Assembly (NCBI GenBank): GCA_963422465.1
Contig: OY730175.1
Span: forward strand, 1,736,001 to 1,800,000
Length of the DNA stretch: 64,000 nt
Direction of reading: 5' to 3'
DNA from: Lichina pygmaea
Taxonomy: Eukaryota; Ascomycota; Lichinomycetes; Lichinales; Lichinaceae
Positions 1 through 11,655 of the stretch are shown piece by piece (position 1 is the first letter of the stretch; every line of letters begins with the position of its first letter). Under the pieces are notes generated by a model. It searched no databases. It was not told where the DNA came from and worked only from the letters and a program-made list of their open reading frames with translations. The translations under genes and the position numbers were made by a program.

Positions 1-1810
1 TACCAGATCACGCGTCGGAGGGAGTACGGGCCCGGTGCCACGTCGACTCGGGTCAGGGACATCAGAAGAGGGCGCGTCTGGACCGATCAGCCCGTGGACA
101 TGAGCCTCAAACAGGAGCTCCAGGCGAACATCGATGAATGGGGACGTGAAGCGAACGAGCTGAAGCGCCAAGCCGACGAGGTCAACGATAGGCTGGAGGG
201 CCTACGTCGCGAGGCACATGGTCTGGAGAGGGAAAAGGTATCTCGCCACGCGCTCTCGCGGGAGGGGACTGGATAGCTGATCAACAATCGCGAGCAGATG
301 GAACTAGAAGACGAAAAAGGCGTCAAGCAAAGGGCACACAGCCAATATGCGGCTTTGCCCACACGACTAGGTTTGAGACCACCATCCGATCTTTGCCCTC
401 ACGCCATCCGATTCGTCTAACCCTGGGCGTAGCTCAAGCACGAGAGAAGCTCGAGTCGCTACGGCAGGCCGGCACGCAGCTCAGGAACAGGCTCCAGAAG
501 GTCGTGGAGACCATCGACCAGCATACGCTGGAGAGGGGTCGAAAGGCGCTGCAACATGCGGTGAGGTTGTCGAGCTCCCCTCCCCGAGGCCACAGCTGAC
601 GCCCACCAAGGACCTTGTCGCGAATCTAGCGGCAGCTCACGAACAACTGCTCGAGGCTCAGATCATGGCCATCGAGGCGAGATCGGACGTCGAGGCTCTA
701 ATGGAACGCAACCGGTCCGTCAAGGACATGCTCGAAGCCAGGCGTCGAGACGTCACCACCCTCGTCAAAGAGGCGGAGGAGGCCAACAGAGCCGGTCGTC
801 TCTTGCTGCAGCAGTGCCAGCGGGTGCTCAGCGACGAGGACTCCGGCGATGAGCAGCGAGAATTTCTCACGACGCTGCCGGAAACCCAAACGCCCGAGGA
901 GCTCGAGGGCGAGATCGAATCGGAACGGACGCGCCTCGAGCTGGTGCACGAGGGTAACCCTAACGCCATCGCCGAGTACGAAGATCGTGAAAAGGCGATC
1001 CACAAGCTGCGCGACCGACTCGAGCGAATTGGGCACAAGCTCGGAGAACTCGAAGCCGCCATTGCCGAGATTCGGGGCAAATGGGAGCCCAAGCTGGACG
1101 AGCTGGTCGAGAAGATCAGCGTGGCCTTCTCCGAAAACTTTGAAAAGATTGGATGTGCTGGTCAGGTCGAGATTTACAAGGACGACGACTTTGATCAATG
1201 GGCGATCCAGATCCAGGTCAAGTTCAGGCAAGTCGCTCGACTCCACCTCCTGCTTTCTCGCGTCTGCGTGCTCGTCGACGACCTCGCTTGATATCCTCAC
1301 CCACCATCTTTCGGTCACTAACACCTTAGCAGGGAGAACGAGCAGCTCTCGATCCTCGACTCCCATCGACAATCCGGCGGCGAGCGCGCCGTCTCGACCA
1401 TCTTCTACCTCATGGCTCTTCAGTCCCTGTCTCGTGCCCCCTTCCGGGTTGTGGACGAGATCAACCAGGGCATGGACCCGCGCAACGAACGCATCGTACA
1501 CGAACGGATGGTGGACATCGCATGCGGCGGCAGCGACGACAGTCGAGGAGACCCTGGAGCAGGCGGAGAAGCCGGCAAGGGCGGAAGCCAATACTTCTTG
1601 ATCACGCCCAAGCTGCTGCACGGGCTCAAGTATCATCGGCGGATGAAGATCCACTGCATTGCCAGTGGCGAGTTCATGCCCGGCTCGGAGAACGACAGCA
1701 GCAGGAGAGGCACTGGCGCGCAAGCAGGGCAGACTGGGGGCAGTGGTGATTCGTTGGACTTTGGGAAACTGCTGGAGGTCAAGAAGGCTTTGGCTATACG
1801 GGTTGCATGA
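1..1810 (+). CDS. SMC5: Smc5, 3' part (SMC5-SMC6 complex ATPase), partial
   Basis: C-terminal 510 residues of Smc5, the structural-maintenance ATPase that pairs with Smc6 and Nse proteins in DNA repair and chromosome segregation. The open frame runs in from base 1 (hinge-proximal text [20 protein letters not shown]), so the 5' part lies outside the window. A long coiled coil follows, then the head: signature motif [17 protein letters not shown] and Walker [18 protein letters not shown] in the last exon. My exon model is 1-237, 298-370, 433-560, 611-1227, 1333-1810, which is a whole number of codons. The last intron (1228-1332) has a GC donor (AG|GCAAGT) and both flanks fit the family exactly. 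The first intron could instead end at 276 (39 bp). It lies on the same strand as GNA1 and TRM44 but has its own spacing, so no co-transcription is implied. Confidence 0.95.
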
Positions 1811-2642
1811 TGCGGCCTCCCCATTGCCCAACGCACACACCATACCCAAACCCACATACCCCATCTCGGTTGTCATTCCCATGTGCGCCGCCATACCGCC
1901 CGTCCACCGTCGTCGATCCTCGTCCTGGGCCGTCACTTCAGCGCGCCAATCCTCTTTCCGTCCTTCGCCGCCAGAACGGCGGAGCACTCACCAGACAGTC
2001 CGTCGGCGTTTGACACTGTATTGGTTGTCCGGCCTGAGCTCCACCGGTGACCCTCCTAGGGGGTTTCAGAGGTTGGCTTCGCCTGAACATGGTAAGTGTG
2101 TGCCGGATGGGCTTGACCCAGAATCTGAAAGACTCCCTCCGGCCTGGTGCGGCATGGATGGTTGGGTCGGGATTCCTTGGGTGATCCGATTTAGTCGACG
2201 GCGACAGCGACGACGATGGGTCTGTGGCACGCTGGGTTGATGACTCCGGTGACAAGCTCTTCCTTTCTCTTCTCTTCCAACCGCCTCATTTATACATCGT
2301 GCCCTTCGGACCAGATCACGCAGCTCTCAAGATATGCCAGAGAAGCTTCTTTCATATCTCGTGTACCTACGACAAAAGGGATTTCATTCGGAGCTGTCGG
2401 CGTTGTTAGGATCTTTAAATACAACTGCCTTCCGTTGACCACCCAGCCGACGTCTCTTCCCAGTTCAATAAAGCAGGTGCGACACGACCGCCCGCCCATT
2501 GCTCGACCCGATCAAGTAAGCTCACGACAGACCTCGGCTCTAAGAAAGTCTGAGTCCGACTCGTCGAGAGCCAGTTCTGCGTTTCCTCGGTGCATCTTCT
2601 CGTAGGCGCTTCCTCGACTCCTCCGCCACGAAGTGCTTGACC
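1811..2642. other. Intergenic, SMC5 3' flank and GNA1 promoter
   Basis: No gene recognised in these 832 bases. Open frames here are short and unlike any family I know. The region should hold the SMC5 terminator and the GNA1 promoter; pyrimidine-rich stretches occur near 2260-2300. Confidence 0.6.
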
Positions 2643-3451
2643 ATGTCCAACCCGACCTTACTATTCTCGCCGAGCCTCGTCTCGCCCGAGGTGTCCTCGT
2701 CCCTGCCGGAGTCGTACACGCTGCGTCCGCTGCAACGGGACGACTTCAACGCCGGCTTCCTAGACGTGCTCAAGGTGCTCACGACGGTCGGTGACATCAG
2801 CGAAGAACGATGGGCAGAGCGGTACGAGTGGATGCGCAAGCGCAACGATGACGGTGACGGTCCCGGCGAGTACTTCATCCTCATCATCTTCGACGGACAG
2901 CGGATCGTCGCCACGGGCACACTGCTCGTGGAGCAGAAGTTGTGAGTCGCTCTTCTCGACCTGATGGCATTGGCTTTTCTGTGAGCAATGCGTAAGATAG
3001 ACGGGCTCGAATTGCCAGGAGGGGGTTTCCATCGAACAAAGTGCTGACTACGACATTGCCCGGAGAACAGCATACATGATCTCGGCCGAGTCGGTCACGT
3101 TGAAGACATCGCCGTGGCCAAGGACCAGCAAGGCAAGAAGCTCGGTCTCCGCATGATCCAGGCGCTCGACTACCTCGCCGAGAAGGTCGGCTGCTACAAG
3201 GTACTGTGCGCTTTACTGGACTGTGGCTCTTGGGGCCCCCTCGCATCAAGAAAGACGCAGCGTCGCGTAGCGGGGTGGTCGTGACGACATATGCTGGTGG
3301 GAGAGCACTTGCTGACTGGTGATGCGTTCTGGCACAGAGTATATTGGACTGCTCCGAGGCAAACGAAGGCTTCTACGTCAAATGCGGCTTCAAGAGAGCT
3401 GGACTCGAGATGGCACACTACTACGACAAACCGAAGGACAGCAAGTTCTAG
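2643..3451 (+). CDS. GNA1: Glucosamine-6-phosphate N-acetyltransferase
   Basis: GNAT-fold enzyme that acetylates glucosamine-6-phosphate with acetyl-CoA, a step to UDP-GlcNAc for chitin and glycosylation; cytosolic. Three exons, 2643-2941, 3071-3200 and 3338-3451, give 180 residues, close to the fungal family length. Family text is clear: YTLRPLQRDDFNAGFLDVL near the start, then GRVGHVEDIAVAKDQQGKKL (acetyl-CoA pyrophosphate loop, Q/R-x-x-G-x-K/L type), and the C-terminal NEGFYVKCGFKRAGLEMAHY. Start chosen at the first ATG (2643); the six bases before it read TTGACC and give no earlier ATG in frame. Both introns are GT-AG and the joins rebuild the conserved F-I-H-D-L-G-R and C-Y-K-S-I-L-D strings. 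No oddities. Confidence 0.95.
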
Positions 3452-4263
3452 GTCACCCGGAGCACCTTGATCGTGGACTGGATCGCTCTCGTACAGTCCA
3501 CATGAGACGCTCCCCTGTGTAGGGCGGGGGATGGTTGCCTGCCAATGGGCATGACGGTACTGCAGCTTTGTCCTTCTTGTTTGCTGCCACAATTCTTGTA
3601 TTGATAGACGGACGAAGGACGACAGCCTGACGATGACTCCCATGATAGAGCTAAAGTTACGTTGCTGAGGGAAGCAATTTCTCCTGGGGGCTTTTACTCG
3701 GCCTCTAGAAATGTGTTAATTGACATTTCTAGCTCATGAGAGTAGACGTTTGCTTGGCAAGAGTGCGTATGCCCATGCAAAGGTTATCAGCTTGAGTATG
3801 GTTACGCCGTGAGGCTTGAAAGGAAGATATCTCGGATAAACTCTACAGTCCTTGCTGCTTGTCATGTTCTGGTCCTAGAGTACCCGTATTACAAGGAGTA
3901 TGAAAATATCCTTGAAGCTCAAAGTCTAGAGATAATCTTTGCCGGCTAGAATGTAGTACGTGATGCTGTAAAATATCCTACACTACGTTAATAGTCACGA
4001 TACCTGTGTCAACTAGATCTGTGCCTGCATCCACTGCGTTAGTCGCATTTGATGAACCTTTCGCAAGTTTTGTATGGATACCATTGCTTCTTGATAGCAC
4101 CTCTACCTGAGTGCTGAGTGTTGATGTGCTTTGACATGACAGATGCAGCCCTGGAATCTACAGCGACATTGCTCCACCACGATTCACTTCTACGCCGCAC
4201 CAAAGGGAGATCCTTCTTGGAATATACAGAAGGAGAAAGGAAAGCTAAAGTGAGCTACGGGCT
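3452..4263. other. Intergenic, AT-richer spacer
   Basis: No gene recognised. Bases 3640-4110 are visibly richer in A+T than the flanking genes, with short repeats such as ttgacatttctag on both sides of 3720. TRM44 promoter must lie in the right part. Confidence 0.55.
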
Positions 4264-6642
4264 ATGCTTTTTGAGCCCATTGACCTCATCCACGAAGAGC
4301 AGCACGACTCAGCTGTGCGATTGGCATCAACTCCACCCGGAAGATGGCTCCCCGTCATATCAAGTTCCTGCACCTTCCCCGGTCATGTCTTCGACCAGGT
4401 CATGCTCAACTTGGTCCGGAATCCCAACCTCAATACCTCCTGGGTCTTCCGGGCCGATATACTCTTTGACTCCGGGACGGACCTCCAGGACGAGGCTGCC
4501 GGGCGTCCGGATGACGCGCCTGCTGAAACTCAAGGCCACGATCATATCAATGGTTCTCACGGCGTCGATCCGCAGGGTACCGAAGTCGGTGATCACTGTC
4601 GCCCCCGCCGTATGCAAATCGAAGGATTTAAGATTGTCAGAACGTTGGCGCGGAAGATGATCTCGCGGAACCCTCAGCGAGACCAAGCACTGCTCCAGAC
4701 CTGTCTTTTCTATGTTGGCGACGGGGCGACCAGCGACGGGAAGACGGCAGAAAAATCATTGGGTACAAGGCGTCTCGTGGTCTACGTTCCGCATGCTGCC
4801 CGGCCAGAAGAGATACCCTACTACCATCCCAAAGTCGAGGCCATTGCTTTTATGCATACAGGAAGCTACATATCCCTCCACTATGCTCTTTTCAACTCGG
4901 CCGCAGATGTCGACACGCGCCAGAAGCGTACGGCTCTGCAGTTGCTTCAGACCCTCCACAAGCACGGACATGGAACAGCAGCAGGGTACGTCAAGCGCGT
5001 GCACCACGACGTCCTAATGCCGCAAGCCCGATATCAGGACACCTATACCCGCTTGAAGGCGGCCCATGCAAAGCGCTTGCTCGGCAGCTGGGTCGAGACC
5101 ACGGACCCTGGGAAGCACGTCTTTGAGGACCTGGGTATTGCCGCCTTCCTGATCGAGCGCTGGAAGGATATGTACGGACAGAGCAAGCAGACCGAAAGGG
5201 GATTGGCGAACGGAAATAGTCCAGGTATTGGTCACAGCTCGGCTTGCCAGGAGACCGCCCCCAAATCAGTACCGTCCTTTCCGGGATTTGTGGATATCGG
5301 CTGCGGCAACGGTGTGCTGGTGGAGATACTGAATCGCGAGGGATGGGATGGCTGGGGGTTTGATGCCCGACGGAGAAAGACCTGGGCCACGCTTTCTGTA
5401 GATGCTATGGACAAGCTGAAGGAGCTGATTCTGCTTCCAGCGCCCTTGGTCTCGTCCGACATTGAGAATGATAACGTCGAAGAGTCACCAGGAGAACAAG
5501 TCGAGACGGGAGCTTCTCGGCCGGTGCCGTTGCACCGTGGTGTTTTCCCATCAGGCACCTTCTTGGTCTCGAACCACGCCGACCAACTGACGGGCTGGAC
5601 ACCCATCCTGGCCGCTCTCGCCGATTATGCTCCCTTTATAATCATCCCGTGCTGCAGCTGCGACTTGTCCGGTGCACGCTTCCGCGCTCCAGCGCCAACC
5701 CACACATCGCCGCCTTCGACAGCACACGCAGGGTCCCCTGCTCCACATGCACCGAACGGGGTGTTGAGAGACCCACCAGGAATCGCCAGGCCAGACCACA
5801 CAGGATCAACATGCGCTCGACCTCCAGCAGCGGCGTCCTTCTTCTCACCAGAGCCTCCCAGCCGGACGCAGGCCGAATCAGGCGTCATTGGCAAGCCCGT
5901 TTCGCAGTCGACCTACGCCGGTCTCGTGGCGTGGACGGCCAGAATCGCGGAACGGCTGGGCTACGTCGTCGAGAGAGAAGTCTTGCGCATCCCGAGCACG
6001 CGCAACATCGCTCTGCTCGGACGGCATCCGAGACAGGGGAGGATGAGTCGTGCGTCAACATCTGTCGACGCGGAACCGGATAGGGGTACAGCAGGTCTCG
6101 CAGGACAGAACGTCGACGGGGACAAGGCTGGCATAAAAGTGACAGGGAACGGGCATCACGCGCCGAGTGCCGTCCCTTACGACGCAGACGATCTGTCTCG
6201 CACCATCGATGACATTATCTCCAGCCTCGGTCTCGGTCCGGGGAGTAGTACCATGCTCAATCTCGCCGCCGCTAACACTGCTGCTGCTGCTGCTGCTGCC
6301 GCCGCTACTGCTGGCGGTAGCAGCGGCGGTATTCCTAACGTCACAGCCAGCGCCGCTCCTGGCCCCGGTACCACCAAGTTTAGCAAAGGGATTACGCCGT
6401 GTGAGACTATCAGTACCCTCCCCAGCACTCCTCTTCCTACTGATCCCACCACCCCTGGCACTACCGCAACCACTACCGCATCCACTACCGCAACCACCAT
6501 CAACACTACCGCAACTGCTCCAACAACTGCTCCAACAGCCGCCACGGAGATAGTGCGTCAGACAATCGCAGCAGCTTGGCTTCAACGTGCTCTGGCACTG
6601 AGGGCAAACGCAGGAGACAAGAACAGCCGCGGCGGGCACTAA
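4264..6642 (+). CDS. TRM44: tRNA (uracil-O2-)-methyltransferase Trm44
   Basis: Single-exon 792-residue protein. Trm44 uses SAM to methylate the ribose of U44 in tRNA(Ser), in the cytosol. The start (LFEPIDL.., then FPGHVFDQVMLNLVRNPNLN and TSWVFRADIL) matches the family N-terminus, which supports the ATG at 4264. The methyltransferase core is FVDIGCGNGVLVEILNREGW (about residues 340-360, SAM-binding loop), followed by a conserved LVSNHADQLTGWTPILAAL stretch and the IIIPCCSCDLSG motif (about 460-472), then the SQSTYAGLVAWTARIAERLG region. Odd point: after about residue 600 the protein ends in a low-complexity tail of roughly 190 residues rich in Ala, Thr and Pro (trinucleotide runs at 6279-6330 and 6430-6550) that the core enzyme does not need. 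Confidence 0.93.
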   Translation: MLFEPIDLIHEEQHDSAVRLASTPPGRWLPVISSSCTFPGHVFDQVMLNLVRNPNLNTSWVFRADILFDSGTDLQDEAAGRPDDAPAETQGHDHINGSHGVDPQGTEVGDHCRPRRMQIEGFKIVRTLARKMISRNPQRDQALLQTCLFYVGDGATSDGKTAEKSLGTRRLVVYVPHAARPEEIPYYHPKVEAIAFMHTGSYISLHYALFNSAADVDTRQKRTALQLLQTLHKHGHGTAAGYVKRVHHDVLMPQARYQDTYTRLKAAHAKRLLGSWVETTDPGKHVFEDLGIAAFLIERWKDMYGQSKQTERGLANGNSPGIGHSSACQETAPKSVPSFPGFVDIGCGNGVLVEILNREGWDGWGFDARRRKTWATLSVDAMDKLKELILLPAPLVSSDIENDNVEESPGEQVETGASRPVPLHRGVFPSGTFLVSNHADQLTGWTPILAALADYAPFIIIPCCSCDLSGARFRAPAPTHTSPPSTAHAGSPAPHAPNGVLRDPPGIARPDHTGSTCARPPAAASFFSPEPPSRTQAESGVIGKPVSQSTYAGLVAWTARIAERLGYVVEREVLRIPSTRNIALLGRHPRQGRMSRASTSVDAEPDRGTAGLAGQNVDGDKAGIKVTGNGHHAPSAVPYDADDLSRTIDDIISSLGLGPGSSTMLNLAAANTAAAAAAAAATAGGSSGGIPNVTASAAPGPGTTKFSKGITPCETISTLPSTPLPTDPTTPGTTATTTASTTATTINTTATAPTTAPTAATEIVRQTIAAAWLQRALALRANAGDKNSRGGH

Positions 6643-8023
6643 GTGGACACGCCTCGTCCAATCGCTTGTGCTTTCCATAGACCTTCTGTAGAACTTTACT
6701 CTGTCTGCAGTAAATTTTGTGGCCTGGAGTTGGTCATCTTAGCACGTGTCTAATGTTGAGTCTTGAGCACTGGTGGAACGTTGAGTTCTTACAGTGTCAC
6801 GACGCGAGTCAGTATACGTAAGTACATGTCCCTACATGCTGTCGGTCGCAATGGTCACAAGTACCCGTAATGTGATAACAACATCAACCTTCCTTCACGA
6901 TACGTACGTACGTACCGAAGTTGCATCAACTAACAATCGGATGGACGTATGGAAGTACCCGGAAGTCAACTTTCTATTAGGGCCGTACAGTAACACAGAC
7001 TTTTTATGTCGTGTCACCGCAACTCCTACTCGAAGCACTATCCTGGACTGCTTTTTGTCAGCTCTTGCCAGCTCTTGCCAACTCTCGCCATCAATCCAAT
7101 TCCTCATTTCTCTTATCTGTCAGATGTTCTTTGAGTTTTTGCAACTACTCTTCTTTCAGCCCTCTCCAGTCCCTCCTCCTCCCCTCCCTCCCCCGGGGCC
7201 CCGGGGCCCCGGGTCCGTGTTTTCAACTCTGATACTGTGTCTACCACTTCTGTCAACATTCATATCCTGTACGTACAAAGAAAGATCTGACAAGTAGAAG
7301 TAGTACTGTAGATACCAAGAAGCAAAAAAAAAAAAAAAAAAAAAAAAGGCCGTGTACACTAAGCACAAGCAAGTGGTCCAAGGAAATTGATGTGGACAAA
7401 AAAAATTACAACTGCGACACTCGTACTCTGCCAACTGCCAACACCCTCTTCTCCCAGTGCTGTGCCATGATCACTTGCCTCTGCTCTGTTCTTTTCTCTT
7501 CGTCCTGTCTGTAACTCTCTCTTTGGGTCAACATGGAGGATATTGCGTGACGGTAGATATAAGTAGACAATTACAAAAAGCGCCAGGGGGGTGGAGGGGG
7601 AGGAAAGGAAGCAGTGGCGTGAGCTGTTTTCTTTTCCGTTCTTGTACTGGAGAGGGGTATTACGGTAGGACTAAAAACTAATGATGACAAACATGATGAA
7701 AGGCAACAAAGATACTTCGTGACGATCGAGAGAGAAGAAAAGAAGAAAAAAAAAAAGAGAAGAGAAGAGAAGAGAGAAAGGTGGGTGATGAGAAGGAGAA
7801 GGAAAAGGGAAAAAAAGAGAGTCGTAGCAGAGTCTTTGAAGAGCCGCGTCTTCCTCCTGCGCAAGGCCACCGCCCACGAGACTGAGAGAGGCTGACGTAA
7901 GAGAACTTGTTCCCACGGACGAGACGTCAACTTGAGAGGGTTCTATATCGGTGTCCATCCGCACCGCCCCGTCGTTACCCGCGCGAGCATGGTGACCACA
8001 CGGGTTCCAACCAGGCCCTCGGT
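6643..8023. other. Convergent intergenic spacer with simple repeats
   Basis: Lies between the 3' ends of TRM44 (+) and the RGS gene (-). Holds an ACGTACGTACGTAC run at 6902-6915, a GC palindrome of alternating gggg/cccc at 7194-7212, an A homopolymer of over 20 bases at 7324-7347, and purine-rich tracts at 7735-7830. Frames crossing it are repeat-driven; no gene recognised. Confidence 0.6.
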
Positions 8024-8922
8024 TCAATAGAACCTCCCCTTTGGCAGGGCGACAAAGGCGGCGGTCAGGATCAACGACACGACGAAGGCGACGCCGACGG
8101 CCTGCAGGAAGATGGTGTCCTGGATCTGGCGCAGGGCCGGCTCCTGGATCCAGAGCTCGCGATCGAAGACCTTGCGGATGACGTTGCGCTTCTCGTACTT
8201 TGCCACCCAGGGCGCGTCCTCGTAGCTGTTGCTCGGCCCGCTGTCGAACGACTCGCGCTCGAGCTGGAAGTCGGCCGACGCGGCCTCGTCGTCGTCGAAG
8301 AGCTCCCACGGACGAAGGTGGCGGTGGTGGAGACCGTGGAGGACCTTTATATTCGTGCACAATGTTACAAAAATTGTATGAGTTATGGGAGGAGTGTGTC
8401 AAGAGAAAAAAAGGAGGGAGTGGAAAGAGGGGGGGGGGGGGGACTCACGACACACATGCCCTTCCATGCCGCAACCAGCGTCGCAACGCCGATAACCCAT
8501 CCTATCGCCGCCAGAGCCCTGTAGCCGCGTCCGGCGCTGCTCAGGGTGATGAGAATGGCGGCGACGAAGCCCAGCAAGATGGTGGTGACGCCGAGACCAC
8601 GGGCGAAGACGACGCGCGGTCGATTGCCGTTGCAGATGGTCCAGCGGATGAAGTTCGGGTGGGCTTGACGACGGAGTGAGTACTCCACCGTCGCGGCCAC
8701 CTCGCGCAGCGCCGTCGGATGGGTCGTGTAGCCCAGCGCCTGCAGGACGGTGGCGCGCTCGCGCGACGACAGGTTCAGCTGCCGCGGCGCACCGTCGAAG
8801 AGGTATGTTGCGATGACGCGGTTGATCTCCTCGCGGAAGGGTTGGATGGTGACTTGGAGAGCAAAACACACGTCGTCAGTATAAGAGGCCCCCCCCCCGC
8901 ACAGGCGTTTCTTCAGAGGCTC

Positions 8923-8960
<38 letters not shown>

Positions 8961-9628
8961 CACATGGCTGGAGCTTGACGTCGGCGTCCTCAAAGGCCTG
9001 GGCCGCCTTGGCGGCATACGATTCGGCGGCGGTGTACCCGCCGCGCATGCTGCGGCTGGCGAGGGTGTTCGTGTCGTCGACGTCGTTGCCGCCGGGCACG
9101 CTCCGGGAGGCCCGCACTTTCGTGTTGACGTCGAACTTGGTCTTGGCCATGAGCGCCGCCGTCTCCGGGCTGACGTTGACCTGGCTCTTGGGCGGCGCGC
9201 CCTCGGACTCGACCGCGTGGGCCTCGGTCCATTCCGGCGCCAGCACGCGCTCGCTCTCGGGCATCTCACCGAAGCGGCGGCAGTAGTCTCTGTGCCAGAG
9301 GAAGAACTGCAGGTTCTCGGCCGCCAGCTCGATGTGCTTCAGGTAGTTCATGAACTCGCGCAGCGTGCATGGCTACAAGACCGAACGGATCAGCACTATC
9401 GTTGGGCGACGTTGGGTGGGGGCAAGAGGGGGGAAGCACTGCGCGTACCGGGCACGTCCCGCCGGAGACGATGCGGTCGAAGGAGAGGGCATCCGGTATC
9501 CCCGTAGCTCGGCCGGTGCTGCCCGACTTGATCGAGTCGTCGACGTACTTCTTCTCGTCCGAGCTGAAGGTAGAGACGGATGCTTCGCCCACATGGCGTG
9601 GTCGCCGGTATGTGATGGAATAGACCAT
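8024..9628 (-). CDS. RGS-domain membrane protein (G-protein signalling regulator)
   Basis: Four exons: 9449-9628, 8964-9372, 8449-8852 and 8024-8344, giving 437 residues. The N-terminus MVYSITYRRPRH and the split RGS domain (CTLREFMNYLKHIELAAENL, then YTIQPFREEI-like text and LNLSSRERATVLQALGY) identify the fungal membrane-anchored RGS family, which speeds GTP hydrolysis on G-alpha subunits. Hydrophobic segments follow (GVTTILLGFVAAILITL and ALAAIGWVIGVATLVAAW, and a C-terminal one near IFLQAVGVAFVVSLILTA). RGS comes first and the membrane helices last, so the catalytic part should face the cytosol. Start is the ATG at 9628; an in-frame ATG at 9664 is possible but gives residues unlike the family. 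Intron 2 contains a GA microsatellite and intron 3 a poly-G run. Confidence 0.9.
8925..8959. repeat. GA dinucleotide microsatellite in RGS intron 2
   Basis: About 17 GA units directly against the 5' splice site side of intron 2 (8853-8963) of the RGS gene; on the gene strand it is a CT tract beginning five bases after the donor. Confidence 0.9.
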
Positions 9629-11655
9629 GATGCGGGGATGACTCTCGACGGGAGAAACAGACAACCGCTATATCGACTTATGGTATCTAGCTAGGGAAGA
9701 AAGGAACGCCGAGATGGAGAGAGGGGATGTACTCCGTACGAGACGAAAGAGACGACGAGGTCTCGCAACGATCTGCCACGAGAGCGCGAGAGGGAGGGCG
9801 AAGTTTGCAGCCCGGTTGGCTCCTGTCACAATCCAGGAACGAGATGGTGGAATGCGGAGGGCCGCCGCCACCCTATATGGAAGGGTGGGAACGACGGCGA
9901 CACCAACGAGCCACCGCATCCGCCTCGGAGTGGGCTTCCCTGATCGTTCCACTCTGGGGGAAGACGTTCCTGCTCCCCTCCCCCCCTCCCCCAATTCCGC
10001 TTCGGAGATGCCGGCCGACCGGCCGGCCAGCCAGCGAGCGCTCAATCGATCCGTGCAGTGTACGGTAAGTTGAGCCATCCGGAGAAGTCCAGCAGAGTTT
10101 GGAGAGAGGCTAACGCAAAGGTTTCGCCAACGGACACGGCATTGCAAGATCGTAGTCGATTTGCTCAAGCTAATCGTCTAGTTTCCGTCTCTGGTCGCAA
10201 AAGTCAGCCGTGCATCCGCTTTGACGGTCAACGACCAGCTTGGATGGCATCACATCGCGCTGCATCCGCAGCCATTGCGTCGGGTGGCGCGGCTCCGACG
10301 TAGTTTGAGCCAGGGGGGCTGGACGGTCGTCGCAGCCGCCGAGTCGTATCGTCTCGCCTCCTTCTAGGTACGAGTAAGGCCATGGAAAGACGGCACGGGC
10401 AGGGAACTGGCCATACCGTAACCCAGGCACGCCAGGCAATGTAAGCCTGCAAGGGACAGGAACCGCACATGGCGTCCCACTGCGTCCTCCAAAGACGGCA
10501 CCGCCGGCACGGCTCAATCCAAACGATCGAGATCTCGAAAAGCACACCAAACCCAGAATGATCTGGCTCAACCCAGGTCGGGATCGTGCCATGCCGCTCT
10601 GGACCGATGGGGTGTTGCGACGGCGACTGCCGGGGTCAGGCGTTCAGACCAATCGCTCAGATCGGTCAGACCCCAGCGTTGGGCTGTCCCAGAATGGTTC
10701 TTGCAGGCTGGCACTGCGGACGCTGCTGCTGTCAGCTGGGTCAGCATGACGAAAGCGATCGTTGCGCATATTAATCAAAACATACATACGTATGGGTACG
10801 TATGTACGTATGTACGTACGTACAGGATGCGCGTTACGGGAGTACTGATGCTGCGCATTGCAGCCTTCAATTGCTGCTTTTGGCGGAAGAGGGATGACGT
10901 TTTTCGAAGAGCGAAAAGATGGCCCAGTATTAATCAGTGTCAGTAATACTTACGTAATGTACCTCAAAGTACGGAAGTATGTCGGCAGGTACGACTAACT
11001 TGCGTAGACACGGCAGAGTACGCTCGTACCGTGACTGCTTGTCATGTTGCTTGTTCCTCCTCCTTCGGTCCGTTCCCCGTGCCGGAGAGAGGGGGGCCTT
11101 GGAATGGGCACGTATTACGTAACAATCCCAGAGACTTCCTCCTTCGTAGCCTGCACGTGGGTGAAGCCACCCTTTCGCTTGAGCTGTTCAGATTGAAGCG
11201 ACGTGCGTCGTCCGTCTGTCACGGATCACCCCGAGCGTGACAACAATCATGTGCTTGATGCGAGTCTCGGTTACGCTTGATCTATTGAATGAGGATCCAA
11301 CGTCGCACATGCATGTCGTTGCCGGCTACGTATGGGGGTGGCTCTCCGACCGCATGGTCGAGGCACGGGATCTACCTCGTACAACAGCTGAGCGTTGGTG
11401 ACAGAAGTCAAAGTCCTACGTACGGCATAGAAGACCTCGTGTTTTTTCTGCTAAGATGGTCCCAATTCCAGCAAGAGGAGTGATAAGAAAGCAAGATGTA
11501 TAGTACAGCATGAGGAGATCTCCTAGGTCTCTTGTTGAGGGGGCAGATACCATAGAATGCACCTTTCACACACCTGATAGCTCTAACCGGTGTTTTGGAC
11601 CGGGCGAATCCAATCGATAGGTGTTTCACGCCAGATAGAACACTGTGATCCCTAC
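9629..11655. other. Intergenic, RGS promoter side and NLR 3' flank
   Basis: Two kilobases with no recognised gene. Contains GC-rich palindromic text (ggccggccagcc near 10019-10030), a GTACGTATGTACGTACGTAC cluster at 10795-10823, and more GTAC motifs at 10950-11010. Open frames on both strands here overlap each other and look like chance. Confidence 0.55.

Noticed and set aside
561-595. 35-bp intron in SMC5
   Set aside because: A better acceptor at 610 gives a 50-bp intron with a CTGAC branch site and the same frame.
698-1987. 429-codon frame on - opposite SMC5
   Set aside because: Mirror of the SMC5 coding sequence; the + strand carries clear Smc5 motifs and the - frame has none.
2637-2642. 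Earlier start of GNA1 at 2637
   Set aside because: Codon is TTG; ATG at 2643 is the first in frame.
7571-8402. Long frames on - between TRM44 and the RGS gene
   Set aside because: Made of purine/pyrimidine simple repeats (Phe/Leu/Ser runs); no family text. They overlap the RGS last exon in another frame.
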